From Thiospirillum jenense (GTDB lineage Bacteria; Pseudomonadota; Gammaproteobacteria; Chromatiales; Chromatiaceae): a stretch of DNA of 64,000 bases. Where the stretch lies: positions 1 through 64,000 of the forward strand of contig NZ_JABVCQ010000011.1 of assembly GCF_014145225.1 (NCBI RefSeq), written 5' to 3'. Numbering within the stretch: the first letter of the stretch is position 1; every line of letters starts with the position of its first letter. A program made the translations under genes and the position numbers. Of this stretch, positions 28,227 through 38,966 are shown piece after piece. The notes below the pieces were generated by a model. It saw only the letters and a list, made by a program, of their open reading frames with translations. It did no database searches and had not been told where the DNA came from.

Positions 28227-31121
28227 ATGACTCCCGACGAATTCATCATTAAATGGCAGCGCACCACCTTAAAAGAAAGCTCGGCCGCGCAAGAACATTT
28301 TTGCGATCTGTGTCAATTATTAGATGAATTAACACCAGCTGCGGCTGATCCAACCGGCGCGGTTTATTGTTTTGAACATGGCACGATTAAAACCACCGGC
28401 GGTAAAGGCTGGGCGGATGTATGGAAAGATGGTCATTTCGGCTGGGAATATAAAAGTGCGGGTAAAAACTTAGATCAGGCATTAAAAAGATTGCAATTTT
28501 ATGCACCGGCGTTGAATCATCCACCGTTATTGATTGTCTCTGATATGGCGCAAATCATTATTCACACGGTCTTTACTGGCACGGTGCCGGATCAATACAC
28601 GCTGACATTAAATGACCTGCGCGATCCGTCCAAGTTGCAGTTATTAAAATGGGCGTTTTCTGATCCTGAAAAATTGCGGCCAATTGATACGACGGCGGCA
28701 TTAACCGAAAGAGCAGCGCGCCAATTCAGTGAATGGGCGGCGGCGTTGCGTCAGCGCGGCCATGATTCGGCCGCGGTGGCGCATTTTAGTCAAAAATTAT
28801 TATTCTGTTTATTTGCGCAAGATATTGGGTTATTGCCGAATCAATTGTTCACGCGGTTATTAGAAAATGGCTTGAAATATCCCGCGCAAGTTGAACAGAT
28901 GTTGACCAGTTTATTAAATACGATGGCGCCGGGCGGGTTATTTGGATCAGAAGCAATTGATTGGTTTAATGGCGGGTTATTTGCCGAGGTGCAGCCGTTG
29001 CCATTAGAAACGGCAGATTTGAAAACGCTGCATTCATTCACTAAATTGAATTGGTCTGCGATTGAACCGAGCATTTTCGGGACGTTATTCGAGCGCGGGC
29101 TTGATCCAAAACAGCGGGCGCAATTGGGTGCGCATTACACCGATCCCAATTCAATTATGCGATTGGTGGCGCCGGTGGTGTTAATGCCATTGCGTAAAGA
29201 ATGGCAGAGCGTACAAAAAGAAATGCTGCAATTAAAAACGGCGGCAGACGCGGCGAAATCGCCCGCCGTGCGTGATAAACAATTGACTAAATTGCGGGCG
29301 CTTTTGACTGGAATGTTGGAGCGGTTAAATCAATTTCACGTCTTGGATCCGGCCTGCGGTTCGGGTAATTTTCTATTCTTGGCATTAAAAGGCTTAAAAG
29401 ATTTAGAGCATGAAATTATTTTAGCCGGTGAACAATTCGGGTTAATGCGCGCCTTTCCAACCGTCAGTCCGCATAATGTGTTGGGGATTGAAAAGAATCA
29501 TTACGCGGCCGAATTGGCGCGGGTGACGGTGTGGATTGGTGAGATTCAGTGGATGTTGCAACATGGGTTTTCTTTATCAAAAAATCCGATCTTAAAACCA
29601 ATTAACATCATTGAACAGCGTGATGCAGTGGTGAATGCAGATGGCAGTGAACCCGAATGGCCAACAGCCGATGTGATTATTGGCAATCCGCCGTTTTTAG
29701 GCGGCAGTAAAAAGCGCGGGTTATTAGGGGATGATTATTTTGCGGCATTAGAAACCATTTATGACGGGCGAGTACCGGCGGGGGCGGATTTGGTCTGTTA
29801 TTGGTTTGAAAAGGCGCGAACGCAAATAGAAACTGGCAAAGCACGGGCGGCCGGTCTGGTGTCAACCAATTCAATTCGCGGCGGGTCTAATCGCAAAGTA
29901 TTAGATCAGATTTGCCAAACAACGCGGATTTTTAATGCCTGGTCAGATGAACCCTGGGTGAATGACGGCGCGGCAGTGCGGGTGAGTTTAATTAGTTTTG
30001 GCGAAATAAAAACGCCGCCGGTATTAAATGATGAGCGCGTGGCGGTGATTTATGCAGATTTAACAGCGGGTTCAAGTGAAATAAAAATGGATGTCACAAC
30101 GGCGAAACCATTAAAAGAAAATGTAAGAGTAAGTTTTCAAGGAACGAAAAAATACGGTGCTTTTGATATTTGCGGTGATCTTGCACGATCATGGCTGCAA
30201 ATTCCTAATCCACACGGACATCCCAATAGCGATGTTCTCAAACCTTGGAGAAATGGAAAAGACATTACGGGTCATGTATCTGACACTTGGATTATTGACT
30301 TCGGCATTGATATCTCAGAAATACAAGCATCTTTATATGAAATGCCATTTCAATACCTTTTGGATCATGTTAAATCCTATCGTGAGACAGTTAGACGTGA
30401 GAAAACACGACGAAAATGGTGGATACATGAAGAGGCGCGACCCGGATTACGTCGTGCGATTAAAGGATATTTCCGCGTAATTGTCACATCATTGACAGCA
30501 AAACATCGTTTTTTTGTTTGGCTCAGTACTCAAATACTCGCAGATCAAGCATTGATTGTTATTTCCCGCGCCGACGACACCACTTTCGGTATTTTGCATT
30601 CGTGTTTTCATCAATTGTGGTCATTAAAAATGGGCACCAGTTTAGGCACAACGCCGCGCTACACGCCAACCACCACCTTTGAAACCTTCCCCTTTCCAAT
30701 TGGATTAACCCCCGCCGACACCGCCAGCCATGCAATTGAAACATTAGAAAGCGGCGCCATCATTCCCAGCGTCGCCAGTGAATACCGCGCTCATGCCATT
30801 GCCATTGCCGAAGCCGCGCATCAATTAAATCAACTGCGCAATCATTGGTTAAATCCGCCCGAGTGGATTGATCGCGTACCCGAAGTCGTGGCCGGTTATC
30901 CTGATCGCATCATTGCCAAACCCGACTACGCTGCGCAATTAAAACAGCGCACCCTGACCAATTTGTATAATCAACAACCAGCGTGGTTGGTGAATGCACA
31001 TCAGCAATTAGATCAAGCAGTGGCGGCCGCGTATGCTTGGGAAACTGAATTGAATGAAGCGGCGATTTTGCAGCGGTTATTACAATTGAATCTAGCGCGC
31101 TGCGCATCGTATATTGAATAA
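28227..31121 (+). CDS. MmeI-like single-chain restriction-modification enzyme
   Basis: A 964-residue protein with the layout of type IIL/IIG enzymes. The N-terminal region has a possible PD-(D/E)xK nuclease centre with FGWEYKSAGK (near residue 72). The methylase domain carries motif I DPACGSGNFL (about 373) and motif IV IGNPPF (about 485), specifying adenine N6-methylation. A target-recognition region (LKPWRNGKDITGHVSDTWIIDFG onward) and a helical C-terminal part follow. One polypeptide would cut and methylate one strand of its site. Start is ATG 28227 or GTG 28215; neither has a clear ribosome-binding site. There is no separate R or S gene. Confidence 0.88.
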   Translation: MTPDEFIIKWQRTTLKESSAAQEHFCDLCQLLDELTPAAADPTGAVYCFEHGTIKTTGGKGWADVWKDGHFGWEYKSAGKNLDQALKRLQFYAPALNHPPLLIVSDMAQIIIHTVFTGTVPDQYTLTLNDLRDPSKLQLLKWAFSDPEKLRPIDTTAALTERAARQFSEWAAALRQRGHDSAAVAHFSQKLLFCLFAQDIGLLPNQLFTRLLENGLKYPAQVEQMLTSLLNTMAPGGLFGSEAIDWFNGGLFAEVQPLPLETADLKTLHSFTKLNWSAIEPSIFGTLFERGLDPKQRAQLGAHYTDPNSIMRLVAPVVLMPLRKEWQSVQKEMLQLKTAADAAKSPAVRDKQLTKLRALLTGMLERLNQFHVLDPACGSGNFLFLALKGLKDLEHEIILAGEQFGLMRAFPTVSPHNVLGIEKNHYAAELARVTVWIGEIQWMLQHGFSLSKNPILKPINIIEQRDAVVNADGSEPEWPTADVIIGNPPFLGGSKKRGLLGDDYFAALETIYDGRVPAGADLVCYWFEKARTQIETGKARAAGLVSTNSIRGGSNRKVLDQICQTTRIFNAWSDEPWVNDGAAVRVSLISFGEIKTPPVLNDERVAVIYADLTAGSSEIKMDVTTAKPLKENVRVSFQGTKKYGAFDICGDLARSWLQIPNPHGHPNSDVLKPWRNGKDITGHVSDTWIIDFGIDISEIQASLYEMPFQYLLDHVKSYRETVRREKTRRKWWIHEEARPGLRRAIKGYFRVIVTSLTAKHRFFVWLSTQILADQALIVISRADDTTFGILHSCFHQLWSLKMGTSLGTTPRYTPTTTFETFPFPIGLTPADTASHAIETLESGAIIPSVASEYRAHAIAIAEAAHQLNQLRNHWLNPPEWIDRVPEVVAGYPDRIIAKPDYAAQLKQRTLTNLYNQQPAWLVNAHQQLDQAVAAAYAWETELNEAAILQRLLQLNLARCASYIE

Positions 31122-31138
31122 CCCATTCAATTTTTTGC

Positions 31139-31167
31139 TTGCCAACCGCCGCGAGTAGCGCTATTCT
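31139..31167 (+). promoter_or_regulatory. Candidate sigma-70 promoter of tRNA-Val
   Basis: TTGCCA (31139-31144) and TATTCT (31162-31167) are separated by 17 bases and would start transcription about 8 bases before the tRNA. Each hexamer matches consensus at four of six positions, followed by a GC-containing discriminator. Confidence 0.5.
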
Positions 31168-31182
31168 TATCCGCGTAACGAC

Positions 31183-31259
31183 AGGCGCGTAGCTCAGTTG
31201 GTCAGAGCACCACCTTGACATGGTGGGGGTCGGTGGTTCGAGCCCACTCGCGCCTACCA
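31183..31259 (+). tRNA. tRNA-Val (GAC)
   Basis: A 77-base cloverleaf with encoded CCA. Acceptor stem AGGCGCG/CGCGCCT, D arm with GCTC/GAGC, anticodon stem CCACC/GGTGG around TTGACAT (anticodon GAC, reading GUC), and a T loop TTCGAGC. The sequence is very close to the E. coli Val2 isoacceptor in its central part. It stands alone between the MmeI-like gene and thrS. Confidence 0.97.
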
Positions 31260-31315
31260 ACACTGAAACCGTCAGCAAGCCACTGAATTTGCACGATCAC
31301 CGCCCGCGACTCGTG

Positions 31316-31347
31316 CAGCTTCCTCGGTTTAAGCTGGCGGTTTTTTT
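31316..31347 (+). terminator. Intrinsic terminator after tRNA-Val
   Basis: CAGCTT (31316-31321) pairs with AAGCTG (31331-31336) and is followed after GCGG by seven T residues. It would end the tRNA transcript about 55 bases after the CCA. Confidence 0.55.
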
Positions 31348-31455
31348 ATGCCACACTTCATCGCACTACCCGCCGCCACAGTCCCCGCCAGCGCCCGCCG
31401 CGGCCGCAACTGGTCAAAGGTGGCGACTACGCTATACAATTGCAGGTTGTTTTCC

Positions 31456-33369
31456 ATGCCGACGATCACCCTCCCCGATGGCTCAACGCGCACCTTTGAT
31501 GCCCCGCTCACCGTTCACGCCGTCGCCGCCGCCATTGGTGCGGGATTGGCGAAAGCGGCGCTCGCCGGGCGAGTGAATGGGCAATTGGTGGATGTGAATT
31601 ACTTATTAAATGAAGACTCGACCGTTGCCATTATTACGCGCAAAGATGACGATGCGTTACCATTATTAAGACATGATGCCGCGCATGTCATGGCGCAGGC
31701 GGTGCAGGAATTATATACCGGTACGCAAGTCACCATTGGACCGGCAATTGAAGATGGCTTTTATTATGATTTTGCCCGCGATCAACCATTCACGCCGGAA
31801 GATTTAATTGCCATTGAACAGCGAATGCACACCATTGTTGCGCAAGATTTATCCATTCAACGTGAAATATGGTCGCGTGACCAGGCGCGGCAGATATTTA
31901 ATGACTTGGGCGAAACTTACAAGGTCGCCATTATTGATGAGTTAATTGCCCCGGGCGATGACGTATCCATTTATCGGCAGGGCAATTGGTTTGATTTATG
32001 TCGCGGGCCGCATTTGCCCAGTACCGGCCGCCTCGGTGATGGATTCAAATTAACCAAAGTGGCAGGCGCGTATTGGCGGGGCGATGCGCGTAATCCCATG
32101 TTGCAACGCATTTATGGCACGGCGTGGCGGGATAAAAAAGAATTAAACGCTTATTTGCACCGATTAGAAGAAGCTGAAAAACGCGACCATCGTAAATTAG
32201 GGAAGCAATTAGATTTATTCCATTTTCAAGATGAAGCGCCGGGCATGGCGTTTTGGCACCAGCGCGGGCGGGTGATTTATCGGTTAATTGAACAATACAT
32301 GCGCGATAAATTAGCGCAATACGATTATCAAGAAGTGGAAACGCCGCAAGTATTAGATCGCAGTTTATGGGAACGGTCGGGGCATTGGGATAAATTCGCC
32401 GGCGGCATGTTCACGACGCAATTAGACGAGCGCGATTACGCCATTAAACCCATGAATTGCCCTGGACATATTCAGATTTATAACCAAGGATTAAAAAGCT
32501 ACCGCGATCTGCCGTTACGGTTAGCAGAATTTGGCGTGGTGCATCGCAGTGAACCGTCGGGAACTTTGCACGGTTTGATGCGGGCGCGGCGCTTTACGCA
32601 AGATGATGCGCATGTGTTTTGCACCGAAGATCAATTAGCCGCTGAGGTTGCGGTGTTAATTGACATCGTATTTGAAACTTATCACGATTTTGGTTTCGAT
32701 CAGATTGATTTGGCATTATCATTACGCCCCGAACAGCGCGTCGGTAGTGATGTGTTGTGGGATAAGGGTGAATTGGCATTAGAGCAGGCACTCACCGCTA
32801 AATCATTAGCATTTCGGGTGCAGCCGGGCGAGGGCGCTTTTTACGGGCCGAAAATAGAATTTACTTTGCGTGATAGCATTGGCCGCAATTGGCAATGCGG
32901 GACAATTCAAGTGGATTTTTCAATGCCCGGGCGCTTGGGTGCGTATTACATCGCCGAAAATAATAGCAAACAAACACCGGTCATGGTGCATCGCGCTATT
33001 CTGGGTTCATTAGAGCGGTTCATTGGCATTTTAATTGAACATTACGCCGGCGCATTACCGGTTTGGTTAGCGCCAGTGCAGGTGGTGGTATTAAACATCA
33101 CCGACCGTCACGCCGCGTATGCGAATCAAATTGCGAATGAATTGCGCAGTCAAGGATTCCGCGTGGCAGTTGATTTGAGAAATGAAAAAATTGGGTTTAA
33201 GATTCGTGAGCATACCTTGCAGCGCGTGCCGTATTTGGCCGTCGTGGGTGATCGGGAAATGGAAACCGCGACCTTATCATTACGCAGTCGGGCGGGTGAA
33301 GATTTAGGCAGTCAGACGCCGGCAGCGCTAGTTGCATTATTAACTGACGCAGTGCAGACGCGCCGTTAA
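31456..33369 (+). CDS. thrS: Threonyl-tRNA synthetase
   Basis: A class II synthetase of 637 residues. N-terminal TGS domain ([13 protein letters not shown]...), editing domain with [11 protein letters not shown] and the C-terminal part of its zinc/editing site, then catalytic motif 2 ([25 protein letters not shown]) and motif 3 ([18 protein letters not shown]), and the anticodon-binding domain. Start at ATG 31456 gives the standard N-terminus; a longer frame upstream runs through the terminator region and is not credible. The first 100 bases are GC-rich at third positions, the rest AT-rich. First gene of the thrS-infC-rpmI-rplT-pheST block. Confidence 0.97.
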   Translation: MPTITLPDGSTRTFDAPLTVHAVAAAIGAGLAKAALAGRVNGQLVDVNYLLNEDSTVAIITRKDDDALPLLRHDAAHVMAQAVQELYTGTQVTIGPAIEDGFYYDFARDQPFTPEDLIAIEQRMHTIVAQDLSIQREIWSRDQARQIFNDLGETYKVAIIDELIAPGDDVSIYRQGNWFDLCRGPHLPSTGRLGDGFKLTKVAGAYWRGDARNPMLQRIYGTAWRDKKELNAYLHRLEEAEKRDHRKLGKQLDLFHFQDEAPGMAFWHQRGRVIYRLIEQYMRDKLAQYDYQEVETPQVLDRSLWERSGHWDKFAGGMFTTQLDERDYAIKPMNCPGHIQIYNQGLKSYRDLPLRLAEFGVVHRSEPSGTLHGLMRARRFTQDDAHVFCTEDQLAAEVAVLIDIVFETYHDFGFDQIDLALSLRPEQRVGSDVLWDKGELALEQALTAKSLAFRVQPGEGAFYGPKIEFTLRDSIGRNWQCGTIQVDFSMPGRLGAYYIAENNSKQTPVMVHRAILGSLERFIGILIEHYAGALPVWLAPVQVVVLNITDRHAAYANQIANELRSQGFRVAVDLRNEKIGFKIREHTLQRVPYLAVVGDREMETATLSLRSRAGEDLGSQTPAALVALLTDAVQTRR

Positions 33370-33555
33370 TTCACCTTTTTAATTAATCAAGTGCGGACTT
33401 GTCGTATTGTACAATGCTGATTTGTGCTGCGCTTCAATAGATAAACTGAAATAAATCTCATCAACTTGTCTAAATGAGATTGAATGATCGCAGTGGTTAA
33501 AACGGTGTTTTTGGCCACTTGAGCGAATGGTAAAAACACATCGGAGGAAACGACT

Positions 33556-34074
33556 ATCGCTGCACCAAAACGTAATCGTGTTAATGAGGAAATTTCATCG
33601 GCTGAAGTTCGCCTCATTGGCGCTGAAGGGGATCAAATCGGCGTGGTGAGTTTATACGCGGCGCTGCAAAAAGCCACGGAAGCGGGGCTTGATCTGGTTG
33701 AAATTGTCCCGACGGCTGAACCGCCGGTCTGCCGTTTAATGGATTTCGGGCGATTTTTATTCGATCAGAAAAAGAAGAAAGCCGAAGCCAAGCGCAAGCA
33801 AAAGCAAGTGCAAATTAAGGAAGTGAAGTTTCGCCCCGGCACGGATGAAGGCGATTATCAAGTGAAGTTACGCAGTTTAATTCGCTTTTTGAATGAAGGT
33901 GATAAAGCGAAGGTGACAATGCGTTTTCGCGGGCGTGAACATGCGCATCGGGAATTGGGGGTTGAGTTTTTACGCCGAATTGAAAATGATCTTGCCGCTG
34001 TTGGTATTGTTGAACAACAGCCGCTGATGGAAGGCCGACAAATGATTATGGTGTTTGGCCCGAAAAAGAAATAA
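33556..34074 (+). CDS. infC: Translation initiation factor IF-3 with AUC start
   Basis: A 172-residue IF-3. The frame is homologous from [18 protein letters not shown] through the IF3-N and IF3-C domains ([19 protein letters not shown] linker, [16 protein letters not shown]). There is no ATG, GTG or TTG at the expected N-terminus; the first sense codon after GGAGG is ATC at 33556, with good spacing. IF-3 genes use rare AUU or similar starts so that IF-3 represses its own translation, and AUC would serve the same purpose. A GTG at 33643 would remove the beginning of the N-domain and is not the main start. Confidence 0.93.
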   Translation: MAAPKRNRVNEEISSAEVRLIGAEGDQIGVVSLYAALQKATEAGLDLVEIVPTAEPPVCRLMDFGRFLFDQKKKKAEAKRKQKQVQIKEVKFRPGTDEGDYQVKLRSLIRFLNEGDKAKVTMRFRGREHAHRELGVEFLRRIENDLAAVGIVEQQPLMEGRQMIMVFGPKKK

Positions 34075-34197
34075 TTGTGTTGTGGAATAATTGACTATTG
34101 CACACGCAATGTCACACTGAATACGACAATCAGCGGGGGGTGGGCTTCCGCTTGGTTGTTTTCTCTCCTTTTTTATTGACTCACTCAGGAGATTAAA

Positions 34198-34395
34198 ATG
34201 CCCAAATTAAAATCAAATCGCGGCGCGGCCAAGCGTTTTGCCCGCACGGCGAATGGTGGATTTAAACGCAATGCCTCTCATCGGCGGCATATTTTGACTA
34301 AAAAAACAACCAAGCGGAAACGTCAATTGAGGGCGGTGCATTTATTACATAAAAGCGATGTGCGCGCCGCGCATCGGATGCTGCCGTATTGTTAA
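34198..34395 (+). CDS. rpmI: 50S ribosomal protein L35
   Basis: A 65-residue, highly basic protein with the family pattern [41 protein letters not shown] and the end [11 protein letters not shown]. An AGGAG site precedes the ATG. It lies between infC and rplT in the conserved order. Confidence 0.97.
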   Translation: MPKLKSNRGAAKRFARTANGGFKRNASHRRHILTKKTTKRKRQLRAVHLLHKSDVRAAHRMLPYC

Positions 34396-34438
34396 CTGCA
34401 ATAGTGGTTGATTGAGATTAATTCAAAATTTGTTGAAT

Positions 34439-34483
34439 AGCCGCGTATCCAGTTGTGACAATTTTCAATCACACAGCGCGGCT
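34439..34483 (+). promoter_or_regulatory. Hairpin between rpmI and rplT
   Basis: AGCCGCG (34439-34445) pairs with CGCGGCT (34477-34483), and inside it TGTGA pairs with TCACA around CAATTTTCAA. There is no T run, so it is not a simple terminator. It may be a processing site or an L20 regulatory element, given its place 34 bases before rplT. Confidence 0.4.
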
Positions 34484-34516
34484 GGTTCATTGGCTGATTT
34501 TCACTGAGGAATTGAG

Positions 34517-34879
34517 ATGCCAAGAGTAAAACGTGGCGTAACAGCACATGCCCGCCATAAAAAGATATTAGATCAAGCGAAGGGTTATTACGGCGCTCGG
34601 AGTAAAGTTTATCGCGTTGCCAAGCAAGCGGTGATTAAAGCCGGTCAATATGCGTATCGGGATCGGCGGCAAAAGAAACGTCAATTCCGTGCGTTGTGGA
34701 TTGTGCGTATTAACGCCGGCGCTCGTCAATGTGGGATTTCTTATAGCCGTTTTATGGAAGGCTTGCATAAAGCAGGATTAGAAATTGATCGTAAGATATT
34801 AGCTGAATTGGCGTATAACGATGAACCGGCATTTGCGGCATTGGTGGAGCAGGCACGGGGGGCATTAACACCAGCGTAA
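34517..34879 (+). CDS. rplT: 50S ribosomal protein L20
   Basis: A 120-residue ribosomal protein with the typical N-terminal basic tail [29 protein letters not shown] and the globular [23 protein letters not shown] block. L20 binds 23S rRNA early in assembly and in enterobacteria represses rpmI-rplT translation. GAGG lies just before the ATG. Confidence 0.98.
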   Translation: MPRVKRGVTAHARHKKILDQAKGYYGARSKVYRVAKQAVIKAGQYAYRDRRQKKRQFRALWIVRINAGARQCGISYSRFMEGLHKAGLEIDRKILAELAYNDEPAFAALVEQARGALTPA

Positions 34880-34908
34880 TTGTTTTAATGCTGGCAGCGG
34901 TGCGCATT

Positions 34909-34939
34909 GTCAATTGAACTAACACCCCAATCAATTGAC
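34909..34939. promoter_or_regulatory. 9-bp inverted repeat in the rplT-pheS gap
   Basis: GTCAATTGA (34909-34917) and TCAATTGAC (34931-34939) are perfect inverted copies with 13 bases between. Each arm contains the palindrome TCAATTGA. No T run follows. It could be a protein-binding site or mRNA hairpin ahead of pheS. Confidence 0.4.
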
Positions 34940-35038
34940 GCTACATGCGCTCCGCTGCGTATTTTATCGAATAAAATTATCTGCATCTTTTGCCGCAACT
35001 ACCCCACCTGTATTCACTTTATTTAATTGGACATCTGA

Positions 35039-36085
<1,047 letters not shown>

Positions 36086-36165
36086 TCTTTATTCCTTTGC
36101 AAAGAGTTTATGTCGTTTTTATTAGACTGCGTTGCTCATAAACTGCTGACCAGAGTTGAATCGTT

Positions 36166-36381
36166 ATGCCGCAGCTTAAACCGGGAACAATTATTCCCAC
36201 ACCCGATGAAGATTATATTTTGCATCAAGCGGCGCTCTCTGATGCGGATGCATGTCCATTCACTGATCAGGAATGGGAATCTATTAAACCGACCGCATCT
36301 GTGACTCGGCCGCCGTTCGAGATACAAAAAACTTCAATTGTAATTGACTGCGATGCACATGTCTTGGCTGAATCGAATTAA
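36166..36381 (+). pseudogene. Truncated BrnA-type antitoxin relic
   Basis: A 71-residue frame beginning MPQLKPGTIIPTPDEDYILHQAALSDAD, the N-terminal pattern of BrnA-like antitoxins, continuing into TSIVIDCDAHVLAESN and a stop where the ribbon-helix-helix DNA-binding domain (normally ...TTIRLDADVLAWFK...) should begin. It is thus cut off at the DNA-binding part. There is no BrnT toxin. It lies between pheS and pheT, genes that are normally contiguous, so it arrived by insertion. Whether the short protein is made is unknown. Confidence 0.55.
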
Positions 36382-36475
36382 AACCACTTGGCTGTCATTT
36401 CGAGTCGAGCGGCGCGAGACATCTTAATTGCTTTTATCATTCTAATTTCATTTCACCACAGGATGGATTTATTCA

Positions 36476-38917
36476 ATGCGTTTTAGTGAAGCCTGGCTGC
36501 GCGACTGGATTGACCCACCAATTGCCACGGCGGCGCTGGCCGAGCAATTAACCATGGCCGGTTTAGAGGTCGAAGCAATTGACGCGGTCGCGCCAGCATT
36601 TAGCGGCGTGGTGGTCGGTGACGTGGTGAGCGTCGCAGCGCACCCGGACGCGGCTAAATTGCACCTGTGCCAAGTCGCGGTGGGCGACGGCGCCCCGCTG
36701 CCCATCGTGTGCGGCGCGGCGAATGTGGCGGCGGGTATGAAAGTTGCTTTGGCACGAGTCGGCGCGGTGCTGCCCGGCGATGTCAAGATTAAAAAAGCCA
36801 AGTTACGCGGCGTCGAATCGCACGGCATGATCTGCTCGGCCACCGAGTTGGGATTAGCCGAGAGTTCCAGCGGCATTTTACCGTTACCCGATAACGCGAC
36901 GGTCGGGGCGGACGTGCGCGCCGTGTTGGGTTTGGACGATCAGGCGATTGAATTGAACTTGACGCCCGACCGCAGCGATTGTTTGAGCATCGCCGGCGTT
37001 GCCCGCGAGGTGGCGGTGATTAACGGTTTAACGCTCACGCCGCCGCCGATTTACGCCGCCGTGTCGCCCGAACACGACCGCAGTTGGGCGGTAAAATTAC
37101 ACGCCCCCGCCGCCTGCCCGCGTTACGCCTGCCGTTTAATTGAAAATCTCAATCCCGACGCGGTGACGCCGCTGTGGCTGCGCGAGCGCCTGCGCCGCAG
37201 TGGGTTGCGCGCCATCAGTCCGCTGGTGGACGTGACCAATTACGTTTTGCTGGAACTCGGGCAGCCGTTACATGCGTTCGACGCGGCCAAATTGGCGGGG
37301 GCAATTCAGGTGCGCTTCGCTCGCGCCGATGAGCCGTTGACGTTGTTAAATGAACAAACGGTCACGTTGCGCCCGGATACGCTCGTGATCGCCGACGATA
37401 GCGGCGCAATTGCGTTGGCCGGCATCATGGGCGGGTTGACAACGGCGGTGACGGCGACCACGACTTCGGTGCTACTGGAGAGCGCGTTTTTTGCACCGGC
37501 GGCCATTGCCGGGCGGGCGCGCAGTTACGGGTTGCACACCGACGCCTCACATCGGTTCGAGCGCGGCGTGGATGCGCAGTTGCAAATGACGGCGCTGGAA
37601 CGGGCAACCGCGTTGTTACTGAGTATTGCCGGCGGGGCACCGGGGCCGGTGGTGGAGGTGCATTCGCCCACCGATTTGCCCGTGCCGCCGACCATCACCC
37701 TGCGCCAGCAGCGCATCGGTCAGGTGTTGGGGGTGACGCTCGACGCGGTGACGGTGGTGGATATTTTGACGCGGCTGGGGTTGACGCTCACGGCGAGCGT
37801 GGAAATCCCCCCTGCCCCCCTTTTGCAACGGGGGGAAATCGGCGGGGGGGAATTCAGTTGGCAAGTCACGGTGCCGAGTTTTCGCCCCGATTTGCAGCGC
37901 GAAGTGGACGTGATCGCCGAACTTGGGCGCATTTACGGCTACAACCGAATTCCCGTGCAACGCGGGCGCTCGGCCACGGTCACGCGGGCGACGCCCGAGG
38001 CGGCGTTTGATCTCAACGTGGCACGCGCACGGCTGGTGACTCGCGGCTACCACGAGGTCATCACCTACAGTTTTGTCAACCCGACCGCCCAGCGGGCGCT
38101 GTTTCCCGATCAGCCGGTGCTGGCGCTTTCCAATCCAATTTCAGCCGAATTGGCGGAGATGCGCACCAGTTTATGGCCGGGGTTAATGCAAGCCGCGCAG
38201 CAGAATTTGACGCGGCAGCAGGGGCGGGTGCGGATTTTTGAAACTGGATTGCGGTTTCGGCTGGACAGCGCGGGTGAATTGCAGCAGGAGGCGATGTTAG
38301 CCGGGTTGGTCACGGGTAGCGTGTTGCCCGAGCAGTGGGGCGTGACGGCGCAGGCGGTGGATTTTTATGACGCCAAAAGTGACGTTGAGGCGGTGCTGGC
38401 GCTGACTGGCGCGGGTTGGGCGGCAGATGTTGATTGGCAAGTGGCAGATCACGCGGCGCTGCATCCGGGGCAGAGCGCGCAAATCCTGCGCAATGGGCAA
38501 CTGGTTGGCTGGCTGGGCATGGTGCATCCGCGCTTGGCGGCGCAGTTGGAATTACCGCCGGCGCTGTATTTGTTTGAACTGGCGTTGGCGGCATTGGGCG
38601 ACGGTCGCAAGCCGCACTTTGCGCCGCTGTCCAAATATCCGTCGGTGCGGCGCGACCTGGCAATTGTGGTGGATGCGGGCGTGGCTTATGCGGATATTGT
38701 GACAAGTATTCGCGCCGCGGCGGGCGATTGGTTACGACAACTTGTTATTTTTGACCGCTATAGCGGCGAAAGTATCGAATCAACACGAAAAAGTCTTGCT
38801 TTGGGATTGATTTTACAATCGTTTTCCAAGACACTTGCAGATGAGGAGAGCGATGCACTCATCGCCCGGGTGTTAGAACGATTGGCGCACGATGTTGGCG
38901 CACAGGTCAGGGGATGA
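36476..38917 (+). CDS. pheT: Phenylalanyl-tRNA synthetase beta subunit
   Basis: An 813-residue subunit. Domains in order: tRNA-binding OB fold (B2, about 40-150, with SVAAHPDAAKLHLCQVAVG), B3/B4 editing region (about 210-400), B5 helix-turn-helix (about 400-480), the catalytic-like core and the ferredoxin-fold anticodon-binding domain at the C-terminus (LSKYPSVRRDLAIVVD onward). An extra stretch of about 15-17 residues near 443-460 (IPPAPLLQRGEIGGGEF) is encoded by a C/G-rich palindrome and lies between two B5 strands. Most of the gene is very GC-rich at third positions; from about 38,720 it becomes AT-rich. ihfA follows, as in many gammaproteobacteria. Confidence 0.96.
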   Translation: MRFSEAWLRDWIDPPIATAALAEQLTMAGLEVEAIDAVAPAFSGVVVGDVVSVAAHPDAAKLHLCQVAVGDGAPLPIVCGAANVAAGMKVALARVGAVLPGDVKIKKAKLRGVESHGMICSATELGLAESSSGILPLPDNATVGADVRAVLGLDDQAIELNLTPDRSDCLSIAGVAREVAVINGLTLTPPPIYAAVSPEHDRSWAVKLHAPAACPRYACRLIENLNPDAVTPLWLRERLRRSGLRAISPLVDVTNYVLLELGQPLHAFDAAKLAGAIQVRFARADEPLTLLNEQTVTLRPDTLVIADDSGAIALAGIMGGLTTAVTATTTSVLLESAFFAPAAIAGRARSYGLHTDASHRFERGVDAQLQMTALERATALLLSIAGGAPGPVVEVHSPTDLPVPPTITLRQQRIGQVLGVTLDAVTVVDILTRLGLTLTASVEIPPAPLLQRGEIGGGEFSWQVTVPSFRPDLQREVDVIAELGRIYGYNRIPVQRGRSATVTRATPEAAFDLNVARARLVTRGYHEVITYSFVNPTAQRALFPDQPVLALSNPISAELAEMRTSLWPGLMQAAQQNLTRQQGRVRIFETGLRFRLDSAGELQQEAMLAGLVTGSVLPEQWGVTAQAVDFYDAKSDVEAVLALTGAGWAADVDWQVADHAALHPGQSAQILRNGQLVGWLGMVHPRLAAQLELPPALYLFELALAALGDGRKPHFAPLSKYPSVRRDLAIVVDAGVAYADIVTSIRAAAGDWLRQLVIFDRYSGESIESTRKSLALGLILQSFSKTLADEESDALIARVLERLAHDVGAQVRG
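37803..37854. repeat. C/G-rich palindromic repeat inside pheT
   Basis: Two C runs separated by TG (37808-37820) face two G runs (37830-37835 and 37844-37850) across TTTTGCAAC, in 52 bp flanked by AAATC- and GAATT-like ends. It is in frame and adds about 15-17 residues. A related element lies in the menE-like gene at 62,616-62,692. Confidence 0.75.
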
Positions 38918-38966
38918 CTGCGTGACAGCTTGCAACTGACTATCCAACGGCAAGGATCCAAACAAA

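Noticed and set aside
27090-31121. Prophage
   Set aside because: The antirepressor-like gene has no integrase, capsid, tail or lysis neighbours.
33643-33645. infC starting at GTG
   Set aside because: It would delete the conserved start of the IF3-N domain, which is encoded upstream in the same frame.
36394-36420. Dispersed GTCATTTCGAG-type repeat
   Set aside because: Only one copy in the window and no clear hairpin, so it is mentioned but not annotated.
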